A DNA stretch of 51,756 nt, taken from assembly GCF_000970465.2 (NCBI RefSeq), contig NZ_LAJE02000268.1:1-51756 (forward strand), in the 5' to 3' direction. The first letter of the stretch is position 1. Every line of letters starts with the position of its first letter. This DNA is from Devosia insulae DS-56 (GTDB lineage: Bacteria > Pseudomonadota > Alphaproteobacteria > Rhizobiales > Devosiaceae). Below the pieces are notes generated by a model that was not told the origin of the DNA, did not search any database, and saw nothing but the letters and a program-made list of their open reading frames with translations. Below are positions 17,180 to 26,362 of the stretch, piece after piece. The position numbers and the translations under genes are program-made.

Positions 17180-18460
17180 CTAGTTTGGCAATTGCCACCG
17201 GCGAGCTATTGGTGACCCGGATAGCTTTGAGATGATAGCGCCCAGTTCCCGCGCCTTTGCGTTTGCGAGTCGATTCGCCTGCCTTCGCAGCTTGCGCTCG
17301 ATTGCGGCCCTATCGCCGGCAACAACTTCCAGGGCGTGCTGGGCGATGTCACTCGGACTTGCGAGCGCGAATGGCGATACGCTCACGGACTCAAACTGCT
17401 TGTGAATGAACTCGATCCGATCGCCCGAACCGTCTCCGTGGGTCAGAGAGTAGCAAGGCCGTCCCGCCAAAAAGCTGAGCACTGCGGCATGCATCCTGGA
17501 GGCGATCGTCACATCTCCCTTTGCTACCTCTGATATCGCGTCGACCGGGTGCATGTACGAAAGGTCGACATATTCAACGGACGCCGGATCAAGATCGAAC
17601 TCGCGGATCACAGGGGACAGGGCATCAAAGTCGGACACTGGCGGACTTGGAAAGCACTGGAGAATGCGGAAGCTGGCCGACTTGCCACGATGGGCCGCAA
17701 GAAGCGCTATTACCTGGCCGATTGTGCTCTTGTTCTGTTCGTGCTCACCATCGCAATAGCCCAATTGAACATTTATCCGTATGCTCGCTTGCGAGCTATT
17801 GGTGTACCGGGTCCGAAGCGGCGCAGGGGCCAGCGCCAACAGTAGCGCGTCGTCCGTAGACACGCTGTGTCTAACATTCAGCCTCTGCAATTCCTCCATG
17901 CCGCGTTCCATTCGAAGGTCGCAGTACGCCGCCCTCTGCAGGTAGTATTCAGACAGCGCCCGTGTCTCCGGGTCGAATGGCCCAATCTGGCTTCCGCTCA
18001 ACAAGAGCGGTTTGTGGGTTTTCTCCGCTATCATGGCCAACAAGGCCGCTACTTCGATGCAGTGCGGCATGCGTAGGAACCCGCCGCCGGCGATGTGAAG
18101 CAGGTCAGTCTGAGCCACCACTCGGCGCAATATGTGAACATGAGATTGCGTATTAGTGTCGACGGGCCGCAAAAATAGCTGATCCCACAACGCATCAAAA
18201 TCTAGAGCGTATAGTGCGGCGCGAATCGTGGGATCGGCTCGCAAGTGTAGAAGTATATCGCTGAAGTGATGGGATGTACTCCCACGGCCCCAGAAAAGGC
18301 CGGAGTAGTTCGGGTTCGCGGTAATGCAGTGCAGTCGAGTCGCGGGGAAATTTCTCGAGTAGAATGCGGACAGGCCGTGGAGGATCGCTTCATCACCGAT
18401 ATTTGGCACCCCAAATCCACCAAACAACAGGACCCTGAGGGCGCCGTTTCCCCAAAACAT
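17180..18460 (-). CDS. Polysaccharide pyruvyl transferase family protein
   Basis: A 426-residue protein of the CsaB/WcaK-like family, which adds ketal-linked pyruvate to sugars. It shows LLFGGFGVPNIGDEAILHGL near the start, the internal HIAGGGFLR, LSGSQIGPF and the C-terminal IASRMHAAVLSFLAG. AAGGG lies 5 bases before the ATG. It follows the methyltransferase gene on the same strand by 56 bases and is probably the last gene of the operon that runs down from 24661. GC is low here (31 of 60 bases in 17521-17580). Confidence 0.88.
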   Translation of the reverse strand: MFWGNGALRVLLFGGFGVPNIGDEAILHGLSAFYSRNFPATRLHCITANPNYSGLFWGRGSTSHHFSDILLHLRADPTIRAALYALDFDALWDQLFLRPVDTNTQSHVHILRRVVAQTDLLHIAGGGFLRMPHCIEVAALLAMIAEKTHKPLLLSGSQIGPFDPETRALSEYYLQRAAYCDLRMERGMEELQRLNVRHSVSTDDALLLALAPAPLRTRYTNSSQASIRINVQLGYCDGEHEQNKSTIGQVIALLAAHRGKSASFRILQCFPSPPVSDFDALSPVIREFDLDPASVEYVDLSYMHPVDAISEVAKGDVTIASRMHAAVLSFLAGRPCYSLTHGDGSGDRIEFIHKQFESVSVSPFALASPSDIAQHALEVVAGDRAAIERKLRRQANRLANAKARELGAIISKLSGSPIARRWQLPN

Positions 18461-18516
18461 CGAACCCTTTCAAACTCCTCGGTGCCGCCTCGGCGAGCTG
18501 CTTAAGTCGATATGCC

Positions 18517-19494
18517 CTACGCCGTGTGGGTAAACCACATGGCGCCGCCACCCCGCCAATCTGCCGGGTCCACGGGGACATCCACAAATGGGCGCGCTAT
18601 CTCGTCGCCGAATTGCGGATCATTGCAAACGTATGCGGTGGGAAGAAGCGGGCTGATCCGATGCCGATTTCCCATGAGGTACACGGCGAGCATGTACTGC
18701 TCGTTCCAGTACCAGTGCTTGAAGCTGTCCGGATAATCATACGGCAGCATGATGTCGTGGATGTGGACGATGACCCCAGGCTTGATACGAGGCAGAACCT
18801 CAAGGAAGAAAACGGTAACATCAGAATTCATGAACGTTCGGTGCGACCCATCCATGAACAGGACGTCGCCGGGTTGAAGCTGGTCAAAGATCGCTAGGTC
18901 GCAAGTCTCAAGGCCGCCCCGGATAATCTCATCGCAGATCGCGTCAATGCGCGCTCGGGGTTCCGGATCGATGGACACGATCTTGGTCGACAGTTTGGCG
19001 TTCTCTACCGCTAAATGGGCCCAGCACGTGGTGATTCCGGAGCCAATTTCGAGGTATACCGCAGGCTTGTGGCGCTGGATCATGGCGTACAGCGCCACAG
19101 CGTCAAAGGCGCAGTAGGGCACTCCGGTCCACGCAGGCATTGGCAGATGTGCCGGATCAAATACTATTGGAACGTTGGTCAGTTGCTCGCCGGCACGTCG
19201 CATCTCATGCAGGAAAGCATGGTAGCTGTCGCTATTGGATTCGAACCACGTGTTCAGGCTGCGGATCGGATTCTCGACGTCCCACCGCGGGCGAAAATCT
19301 CGCGATGGCGGGTACTCAACGGGAATGGCGTACCGGCTGTAGGGGGTGCCTTCCAGGATCTGTAAGGTTGAGCGTCCATCGCCCAGCGCAGCGAGTTTTG
19401 CACGAAGCTCGGCATTTTCTTTCGCAACCTGCTGAGCTGCGGGAGAACCGAACGCCAATCGATCGAGAAACTTTCCAATGGCCTGCGTGAGCAA
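18517..19494 (-). CDS. Class I SAM-dependent methyltransferase
   Basis: A 325-residue methyltransferase of the small-molecule/sugar O-methyltransferase type. A short predicted coiled coil (QQVAKENAELRAKLAAL, about 21-37) comes first; the SAM fold begins at AVYLEIGSGITTCWAH, with LFMDGSHR and VHIHDIMLPYDYP as later motifs, the His/Asp residues possibly binding a metal. The start appears to be TTG at 19494 with AGGGG 8-9 bases upstream; the nearby ATG at 19501 is in another frame. It lies in the polysaccharide operon, so it probably methylates a sugar hydroxyl. Confidence 0.78.
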   Translation of the reverse strand: MLTQAIGKFLDRLAFGSPAAQQVAKENAELRAKLAALGDGRSTLQILEGTPYSRYAIPVEYPPSRDFRPRWDVENPIRSLNTWFESNSDSYHAFLHEMRRAGEQLTNVPIVFDPAHLPMPAWTGVPYCAFDAVALYAMIQRHKPAVYLEIGSGITTCWAHLAVENAKLSTKIVSIDPEPRARIDAICDEIIRGGLETCDLAIFDQLQPGDVLFMDGSHRTFMNSDVTVFFLEVLPRIKPGVIVHIHDIMLPYDYPDSFKHWYWNEQYMLAVYLMGNRHRISPLLPTAYVCNDPQFGDEIARPFVDVPVDPADWRGGGAMWFTHTA

Positions 19495-19569
19495 CTCTCA
19501 TCCCCTGTTGCTATCTAGCAATGGCGTTCGGCCACGTTAGTCTGGGCGCCTACGCGCACCAGCCGGCGG

Positions 19570-22548
19570 TCATACCGACTTCCACAGCCACGAATGCTGT
19601 TCGTATCGATTATCGTTCGACAGCTTGTACTGCGCGCGGACGCCAAGCTCCGGCGGCGCGCGTTCATGTTCCTTCTGCCACGAGCGCGCGGTGCGCCATG
19701 CGCGCGTCATGCGACCGATGGCGTCGCGTCGCGACGTCGTGTGAGGAGAAAACTCCAGGCGGCGCAATTGCTCGACCAAGGCGTGCAGGCCAGGCGCAAG
19801 AGCTGTTGCCAACGCCGAGCCGGGTTCGCGTGACAGCACGTGGTCGGCCAGCAGCGAACCATACTCGACATCCGTACTGAGGTGGCCGCAGTAGGACTTG
19901 CGATATCCCGTGCACAAGCGAAGCAATGCCTCCGCGTCTTCGACGGGCCGAGCATCGAAGGCATAGCGCACGCCGCCGGCCGTGCGATGGAGATACCACG
20001 CGCGGCTGTCCTCGATCTCAGCCATCGGACTGGCTGTTGTTTGGCCGTCGGGATAGTTGAGGAACAAGCCGAGCATGCTATCCACGAAACGCACGTTGAT
20101 ATGGGGCAGCAGCCGGTTCTTGAACTCCGTGTCGCCCGCACCCCGGAAAGTTTCGTCGTAATAGCCGAAGCGATCGTGGATCGACTTGCGGTACATGCCG
20201 CCAACCCAGGACAGGTAGCACGTTTCGAGGTAGACGTGGTCCTTGGTGGCCCCGCGCCGGTCGTAGGCCATGATGTCGTTCTTGTGCAGTCCATGCTCGT
20301 CGACTGCGGTGACCAGTGAATTCGCCATCACCCAATCGGTTTCGGGATGCTTGTCGAGCTCGTCCGCCAGAACTTCCAGCGCCTCGGGATACAGCGTTTC
20401 ATCGACGCCCAGGAACACCAGGTGCGGTGCCGTCGCCAGCTTGATCCCGCGATTCCACGCGGCCTGGATCGTCTCCCGTCCGGCGGAGCGCGCATAGACC
20501 ATGCTCAAGGGGTGTTCTGCCTGGAAGGCCTCGAATGCCGCCTTCTCGTCCGTCGGCGAACCACTGTCCACCAGGATGATCTCGACCTCGCCTCGTTGGA
20601 CCAGAGACTGCCGAGACAGCGCCGTCAGGAAGAAGTGCAGCTTGTCCGCGGCCTTGTAGAGAGAGACGATCACTGCGACTCGGGCCGCCCCCATCCGTCG
20701 GTCATCAACGACCGCCCAAGGCTTCTCGTTGTAGTGGCGCAGTTGCTCGAAGCGTTCCTTCAACAGCGCGTGCACCCGCTCCGGCGCCGCGGCTGGATCG
20801 GCGTACTGGGCCAACACCCCTTCTGCCTCGCGGCTGAAGCCGTGTTCTTCCAGGGTTTCCACCAGGCGCGGCACCAGCCCGAGCCGGTCCTCACCGAGGA
20901 GCCGCAGCAGGCGAAGCTCGTAGGTCGCAGCCATCAGGTCTTGACCGCGCAGGCGCTCCACGCGCGCGAGATCGAGCCAGAAATTGCAGCGAAACAGCAG
21001 GTTCGAGGAGTCATGATAGATACCCCTCAGCTTGTCCTTCAGTTCATTCTGGCTGCGCTCCGACCGCTTGCCCAGATTATTCAGTCGGTTCGGTACCCGG
21101 TGTGCGTCGGCAAGCATGGCGAAGTATTGTGCGTCGCCGAAATATCCGGTCTGGCGCAATCGGTCGACCAGGAAGCGGCGCGGGGCGCGAATGAGCGGAC
21201 GGAGGTGGTTCTTCCATTCGGTCGGCGTCGCGCTGCGGATCAACCGTGCGACGCGGCGTCCCAAGGACGGCACGTCCTCCGCTTCGTAGGTGGCGCCGGC
21301 CGAGCTGGCCTCGGAGACATTCTGCTTCGGTCTCGCACTTGACCGGTCCACGGGCCGCGTCTCCAGTCGCGTTGACGAAGAACGAGCCGGCGCGTCCAGG
21401 ATGCCCTGATAAACGCGTTCCATGTCGAGCGGTGTGGCCGGCCGGGGAGGATCTCGCAGTAGAGCCTCATGCAGGGCCCGACGATGGCTGTCATAGTTCT
21501 CGACAAGATCCTGCATGGCACCAACGTTGCCATAGAAATCATCAAGATCGAGCCGCAGGTATGGGAGGTGCGGGTGCGCATCGTCCAGGTAGTGGCAAAC
21601 GCCAGCCTTGGACGAGATCGCGACCGGGCACCCCGAGAACAGTGCCTCCAACGCGACGAGATTGAGCGTATCATAGCGCGTCGGCAGCACGACGATTGCA
21701 GGCTGGGAATAGCGCTTTGCGAGATCGCCGGGAGATAGGGCCGGGCTATGCGGCACATTGAGATCGCGCAGTCTGGCAACGCTCTCGAGCAGATAGGTTG
21801 AACTGGTGCCGTTCGAGTAGTCGCTGGGGCCGATCTGTTCCGCCTTGTCGTAACTGGTCGGATTTAGCCAGCGGACAAGCTCGATGAAGAGATCGTTGCC
21901 CTTCCTTCGCTCGGACCGACCAACGCAATAGAGGGACGGTTTCCCCGCTCCTTCCCACTGGGTCCGCGGCATCTCGGCGTGCACGAAATGGGCAGGGTCG
22001 ATGTACTGGACCTCTCGGTCCACCCGGTCCTGCCACTCACGGATGTAGCTGCGCGAGATGCCGTAAACGCCGTCGGCAGTGGCGAACTGCCGTTCCTCGA
22101 GGACCGCATATTCCAACACGCGGTCGCCGGCCGAACCCCAGTTGAGCTCGATCGAGGTCGAAATATTGCCGTGCATCGACAGCACGAAGCGGCCGACCTT
22201 CACGCCACGATAGGCGCACGCCTCCCGCAGGGCAGCGCCAAACGTCAGAAAATCCGGCGTCTCGACGATATCAAAAGACTGCCCGGCAACCGAGCGGGCG
22301 ATAGCGTCCGCTTCTTCGAGAGCGTTTCTTTCGTAGTCCAGATGGGGCGGTGGCGTGTTCAGCCGCAGGGCATTGCGAGACAGCAGCGGGAACGTACGCG
22401 TATTAGACGGGCGTTGCTGGTGCTCTGCCTCGGTTTCGCGAAGGTAGCAGAACTCAATGCTCGGCGTCGTTTCGATGATCGTGCGGTATACGGTCTGCCC
22501 GCCACCCGTATTTTTGTACAGGTCAGGCAGCGCCAGGAGAACTCTCAT
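19570..22548 (-). CDS. Double-domain glycosyltransferase (GT4-like + GT2-like)
   Basis: A 992-residue fusion. Residues 1 to about 390 are a GT-B domain: VLLALPDLYKNTGGGQTVYR, later CVGRSERRKGNDLF and LPTRYDTLNLVALEALFSG. A linker of about 230 residues follows, with Arg-rich helices. Residues from about 630 are a GT-A domain: VAVIVSLYKAADKLHFFLTA, VDSGSPTDEKAAF and then LVFLGVDETLYP, where the usual D-x-D metal motif is V-D-E. Such proteins can add two successive sugars. The ATG overlaps the upstream epimerase stop by 4 bases, so expression is coupled. Confidence 0.85.
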   Translation of the reverse strand: MRVLLALPDLYKNTGGGQTVYRTIIETTPSIEFCYLRETEAEHQQRPSNTRTFPLLSRNALRLNTPPPHLDYERNALEEADAIARSVAGQSFDIVETPDFLTFGAALREACAYRGVKVGRFVLSMHGNISTSIELNWGSAGDRVLEYAVLEERQFATADGVYGISRSYIREWQDRVDREVQYIDPAHFVHAEMPRTQWEGAGKPSLYCVGRSERRKGNDLFIELVRWLNPTSYDKAEQIGPSDYSNGTSSTYLLESVARLRDLNVPHSPALSPGDLAKRYSQPAIVVLPTRYDTLNLVALEALFSGCPVAISSKAGVCHYLDDAHPHLPYLRLDLDDFYGNVGAMQDLVENYDSHRRALHEALLRDPPRPATPLDMERVYQGILDAPARSSSTRLETRPVDRSSARPKQNVSEASSAGATYEAEDVPSLGRRVARLIRSATPTEWKNHLRPLIRAPRRFLVDRLRQTGYFGDAQYFAMLADAHRVPNRLNNLGKRSERSQNELKDKLRGIYHDSSNLLFRCNFWLDLARVERLRGQDLMAATYELRLLRLLGEDRLGLVPRLVETLEEHGFSREAEGVLAQYADPAAAPERVHALLKERFEQLRHYNEKPWAVVDDRRMGAARVAVIVSLYKAADKLHFFLTALSRQSLVQRGEVEIILVDSGSPTDEKAAFEAFQAEHPLSMVYARSAGRETIQAAWNRGIKLATAPHLVFLGVDETLYPEALEVLADELDKHPETDWVMANSLVTAVDEHGLHKNDIMAYDRRGATKDHVYLETCYLSWVGGMYRKSIHDRFGYYDETFRGAGDTEFKNRLLPHINVRFVDSMLGLFLNYPDGQTTASPMAEIEDSRAWYLHRTAGGVRYAFDARPVEDAEALLRLCTGYRKSYCGHLSTDVEYGSLLADHVLSREPGSALATALAPGLHALVEQLRRLEFSPHTTSRRDAIGRMTRAWRTARSWQKEHERAPPELGVRAQYKLSNDNRYEQHSWLWKSV

Positions 22549-23459
22549 GAGTGATGTGCTCCGGCACTGTAGAACCAGCGGATCGTGCTCTCGAGCCCTT
22601 CGCTCAGCGCCGTCAGCTCATAGGGAACCGCCGCTTTGGCCTTGTCGACATTGAGGCATTTCGAGGTCGCGCCGACATAGCGGCTGGTATCGTACTGGAT
22701 CTGGCTGGCGTCGTAGCCGACAATTGCGCTGATCTGGTCCGCGAAGGTGCGGATCGAGAATTCTTCGCCGGCGCCGATGTTGAAGATGTCGTTGTCGAAC
22801 GTGTTCGTCAGCGACCACAGGATGCGCACGAAATCGTCCACCAGCACGATCTCGCGCTTCTGGTGGCCATCACCCCACAGGACGACCGGTTCGCCGAACT
22901 CCTTGCCGCGGATGATCTTGCGGATCAGATCGAAGATGAAGTGCATCTGCCGGCCGTCGGTGTGGTACCCCGGCCCATAGAGGGTGGAGGGCACGGCGCA
23001 GAGGTAGTTGAGGCCAAATTGCCGGTGCAGCGCGCGGGCCCCCTGGAACAGCATGCGCTTGGTCATGGCATAGGTGTAGAGGCTGTCGATCGGCTCGCCT
23101 GCCATGTACTCGGTTTCCCGGAGGTCCGAGCCCGGTGCATAGGCGCAGCTGGTGCCCATGAAGACGAGTTTGGCCTGCGGCTGCTGGCGGGCCCAGAAAT
23201 CCAGCACATGCGTGTTGATCTTCTGGTTGATGATCCACTGCTCACCGGGATGCCGGAGGCAGAAATCGCCGGCCTGCGTCCAGGCGGCGAGATGAAAGAT
23301 CAGGTCGTAGCGATCCGGCGCCGCGGCCGGCAGGCTGTCGGCGCGCGTCAGGTCGCAGTTGCGCGAATTGAGCCGCGTCAGCACCGCTCCCTGCCGCTCG
23401 AGGAAGGCGCAGAGCGCCGTGCCCAGGAACCCCGAGGCCCCCGTGACCAGAATGTTCAT
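22545..23459 (-). CDS. NAD-dependent epimerase/reductase, GDP-fucose-synthase-like
   Basis: A 304-residue extended SDR. The cofactor loop is VTGASGFLG, the active site MGTSCAYAP then YTYAMTK, and the C-terminal part has YGPGYHTDGRQMH and RYVGATSKCLNV, resembling GDP-4-keto-6-deoxyhexose epimerase/reductases. In a GDP-heptose locus it may act on a 4-keto or 6-deoxy heptose. Both ends overlap neighbours by 4 bases, so it is coupled to the C-methyltransferase before and the glycosyltransferase after. The exact reaction is not readable from sequence. Confidence 0.8.
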   Translation of the reverse strand: MNILVTGASGFLGTALCAFLERQGAVLTRLNSRNCDLTRADSLPAAAPDRYDLIFHLAAWTQAGDFCLRHPGEQWIINQKINTHVLDFWARQQPQAKLVFMGTSCAYAPGSDLRETEYMAGEPIDSLYTYAMTKRMLFQGARALHRQFGLNYLCAVPSTLYGPGYHTDGRQMHFIFDLIRKIIRGKEFGEPVVLWGDGHQKREIVLVDDFVRILWSLTNTFDNDIFNIGAGEEFSIRTFADQISAIVGYDASQIQYDTSRYVGATSKCLNVDKAKAAVPYELTALSEGLESTIRWFYSAGAHHS

Positions 23460-24661
23460 GCGCTTACCTTCGGGTCGACCGGGAAATAGAACTCGACGCC
23501 GCTTTCAATCAGGTGGCGGTTATTGGCCAGGATCTCTTTTTTGAAGTTCCATGCCAGCACATAATATATATCGGGCTGCTGCTCGAGTTCGCCTTCGATC
23601 TCGATCGGGATATGCATGCCCGGCGAATAGAGACCACGCCGCAGGGTGTTCTTCTCCACCAGGCACTGGATGCGCTCGGGCCCGACGCCGAAATAGTTGA
23701 GCATGGTGTTGCCCTTCACCGGCGCGCCCATGCCGAAGACGCGCTTGCCGGCGGCGCGCGCGGTGTCGAGATAGGCGACGTTCTCCAGCTTCATGCGCTT
23801 GATGCGCTCGTCGAGCAGCCGGTAGGCCTCGATGGTATTGCACTCGGAGGTCTCTTCCTCCGCCCGCATATGGGCAAGCCGCTCCGAAACCGGGCGTCCG
23901 CCCGCATGGCCGATAAAGCCGATGATCGAACCGCCATGGATGGGGGCGAGGCGCGCATCGAACATCGCCAGGCCATGCCGGTTCAGCAGCGTCTCGATCG
24001 TCTTGAGCGTGTAGTAGAGCAGGTGCTCGTGGTAAATCTGGTCGAACGCCAGATTCTCCATGATGCTCTTCATGTAGAGGAACTGGACGACGAACACTCC
24101 GTCGTCCTTCAACCCTTGTTTGATCGCCTCACAGACCGAATGCAGTTCTTCAAGATGGAAGAACACGCCCGAGGCATTGAACGCATCGAACTTGTGGCCG
24201 ATGCCGGCCATCGTCTCGCTGTTGAAAAAGGCATTGAGGGTCGGAACGCCTGCGTCGTTGGCGGCCTTCGCGGTTCCCTTGGACGACTCGACGCCGAGCA
24301 CCTCGTAGCCGAGCTTCTGGAAGTGCTTGAGCTGTGTGCCGTCGTTGGAGCCGATATCGAGGATCGATTTCTCCGTCCGGCCCTGGAAGAAGCGCTCGTC
24401 CACTTCGCTCGCTACCGAGGCGAAATGGTCGGACAGGGCCTTCGTCACACCTGAGAGATAGGTGTGATCCCCGAACATGATTTCCTTTTTGACGGTGAAG
24501 TCGAGCTGCGCCGTCGAGCAGTCATGGCAAAAGACCACGCGCAGCGGATAGAACGGCTCCGTGCCGACCTCTTCCTGGCGCAGGAAGTGATTGCACCAGG
24601 GCTGCTCACCCAGATCGACCACCGGCTCGAGCCGAAGTCCATCACACACACGACACTTCAT
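23456..24661 (-). CDS. NDP-sugar C-methyltransferase (TylCIII/NovU-like)
   Basis: A 401-residue three-domain sugar C-methyltransferase. The N-terminal zinc domain has C3-x-x-C6 and C45-x-x-C48; the SAM domain shows SILDIGSNDGTQLKHF, and the catalytic region IYHEHLLYYTLKT includes the family His-Glu-His. The C-terminal domain has FGMGAPVKGNTMLNYFG. Known members methylate a carbon of a keto-deoxy sugar nucleotide, so the product may be a branched sugar. The start at 24661 has AGGA at 7-base spacing; an ATG at 24682 is the alternative. The gene begins inside the end of the epimerase remnant. Confidence 0.9.
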   Translation of the reverse strand: MKCRVCDGLRLEPVVDLGEQPWCNHFLRQEEVGTEPFYPLRVVFCHDCSTAQLDFTVKKEIMFGDHTYLSGVTKALSDHFASVASEVDERFFQGRTEKSILDIGSNDGTQLKHFQKLGYEVLGVESSKGTAKAANDAGVPTLNAFFNSETMAGIGHKFDAFNASGVFFHLEELHSVCEAIKQGLKDDGVFVVQFLYMKSIMENLAFDQIYHEHLLYYTLKTIETLLNRHGLAMFDARLAPIHGGSIIGFIGHAGGRPVSERLAHMRAEEETSECNTIEAYRLLDERIKRMKLENVAYLDTARAAGKRVFGMGAPVKGNTMLNYFGVGPERIQCLVEKNTLRRGLYSPGMHIPIEIEGELEQQPDIYYVLAWNFKKEILANNRHLIESGVEFYFPVDPKVSA

Positions 24662-24807
24662 GCCAAAATCCTTCGACGCCATTGGGCCGTGCCGCCTTGC
24701 TCAAACCTATCGAGCGTGGCGACGCGCATATCGCGTACCAGCGGCGCTGGAACCAGGATCGTATCCAAATACCCGGTTGCGCCGGTCACCAAGGCGTGCC
24801 GTGCCAT
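24658..24807 (-). pseudogene. Truncated NAD-dependent epimerase (N-terminal remnant)
   Basis: A 49-codon frame with an excellent ribosome site (AGGAAGG before ATG at 24807). It starts MARHALVTGATGYLDTILVP and continues through VATLDRFEQGG. This is the NAD-binding start of an extended SDR and closely follows the pattern of the epimerase at 9915-10853 (VTGAAGYLGSILVP, VTALDTF). The third Gly of the cofactor loop is Asp here, and the frame stops within the first codons of the C-methyltransferase. Seen directly: a cofactor loop without the rest of the enzyme. Inferred: an epimerase gene lost by deletion that left its start and ribosome site in front of the next gene. Confidence 0.6.
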
Positions 24808-25302
24808 ATGCCTTCCTTGCTCGTGATAGACAGCCGGCCCGAAATCATGGAGCCGATCCCGAACACCCTTTACCTAGCCTAAGCCGCAATGGCAACCGGC
24901 CCGCCAGCTTGGTGGTGTAAAGTTTTGTCGAGGCTGACTGGAATGCAGATTGGCGTTTATGCGTCATTGCTGCGCAACTAATTTGGTGTGAGGGGATGAA
25001 TGTATAAATTGGGTCAGAAGTATGCACGTCCAGTGACAGGTGGCGGCCGATATATATTGTAATTGCTAGCGACCATGAGCGAGATAGTCTTGGCCCACCG
25101 AGGTGTCGTGGCGTCTAACTCTTCCTTCAGGGGGGTGGAGGCGCCAGCGTGGCCAAGGCCGGCCAAATGCTCACGGCAGGTCTTCCATTCAGCCAGCACT
25201 TCGAACATGGAGTCCGAAGCTCCGCTGCTGAGGTGCGAGTGCGGGTTCATGCCGCCATCACGCCACGGTATCCTGCGAGCCGAGCGAATCGCGGAGGCAA
25301 AA
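24808..25302. other. Intergenic region with AT-rich core
   Basis: I see no convincing gene in these 495 bases. The core (about 24910-25070) is much richer in A and T than the rest of the window and probably holds divergent promoters for the polysaccharide operon and the DUF1186 gene; TATAAA at 25003-25008 on the plus strand is a possible -10. A 78-codon minus-strand frame from 25250 to 25014 has protein-like composition but no recognisable domain or ribosome site; it could be a gene remnant. The plus frame upstream of 25303 is open but unlikely to be translated. Confidence 0.5.
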
Positions 25303-26232
25303 TTGAAGGCTGAGGATCTGGCAACGCTGTTCGATCAGACGCCCGGTGATCTGGGATCCATTGACCAGCATCTCCACGCTCTGGCGACGGAGCGCCGATT
25401 GCCTCGACTGGCGATCGCCATGTGCGCGGCCCGCTACGAGGAGGCGGCGCCGGCCCTGCGGGACGTGCTCGACCGGGCAGCGGACGGTGCTGCCTTGTCC
25501 GAGGATGAGGCGCAGTTGCTGTTCCGCGGCCTCTACATCATCGGCGGGGCACGCGACAAACAGGTATGGCCGGCCTTGCTGCGGCTGTTGCGACGGCCGC
25601 GGTCCGAGCTCGACCCGCTGCTCGGCGACGCGGTCACTGCGGGCCTGCCGGGAATCGTCTGTGGCGTTTTCGATGGCGATGCCGACGCCCTCTTCGCGCT
25701 GATCGCGGATCGCGGGATCGACGAGTTCGTGCGGCATTCGCTGTTCTGCGCCGCAGCGTTCCACGCCTGGGAGGGCGGCATCTCTGCGGAGCGGATGCAT
25801 GGCTTCCTGCAGCGCTTCTACGACGAGCGGCTGGCCGGCGATGGCGATTACACATGGATCGGCTGGGTGGAGGCGATAGGCTGGCTCGGACTGCGCGATC
25901 TGGCGCCGCTCGTCTTTCGCGCCTGGGGCGATGGTCGCGTGGACCCCACGGCGCTCGAACGTCCTGATTTCGAGGGCGATCTGGTCAAAGCCGAAGCCGC
26001 GCCCCGCGATGTGGCGCGTCTCAAGCGCGCTCACCTGGGCTATATCGATGACATCGTGGAGGCGCTGGAGTGGACGGATCGTCCGGAACATGAACCAGCC
26101 TCGGATGGCACGCTAGCTGGCTGGTCGGATCGGCCGGCGCTCCCGGTCACCAATCCCTACCGCGGGGTCGGGCGCAACGATCCGTGCCCATGTGGCAGCG
26201 GCAAGAAGGCGAAGCACTGCCACCTTGCCTGA
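25303..26232 (+). CDS. DUF1186 family protein with C-terminal SEC-C motif
   Basis: A 309-residue protein with a helical, HEAT-like DUF1186 body and a C-terminal zinc-binding SEC-C motif (GRNDPCPCGSGKKAKHCH). SEC-C motifs recruit partners such as SecB or ribosomes in other proteins; the role here is unknown. The start is set by GGAGG five bases before a TTG at 25303. An in-frame ATG at 25249 lacks a comparable site, and the frame stays open to 25063 but reads as non-protein sequence there. It is a single gene between the polysaccharide locus and the glycosidase. Confidence 0.78.
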   Translation: MKAEDLATLFDQTPGDLGSIDQHLHALATERRLPRLAIAMCAARYEEAAPALRDVLDRAADGAALSEDEAQLLFRGLYIIGGARDKQVWPALLRLLRRPRSELDPLLGDAVTAGLPGIVCGVFDGDADALFALIADRGIDEFVRHSLFCAAAFHAWEGGISAERMHGFLQRFYDERLAGDGDYTWIGWVEAIGWLGLRDLAPLVFRAWGDGRVDPTALERPDFEGDLVKAEAAPRDVARLKRAHLGYIDDIVEALEWTDRPEHEPASDGTLAGWSDRPALPVTNPYRGVGRNDPCPCGSGKKAKHCHLA

Positions 26233-26362
26233 AGGCCTGAGCGCTGCTGCCATCCGTTTTGTCGAGCAGGATCGGCACCGTCGGCCTCCGTTGCCCCTCG
26301 ACGGCCGGCGGTGTTTCCGGCACTACCCGTCGCCGTGCCGATAGCTGGTTGAAGGGTTGCCG

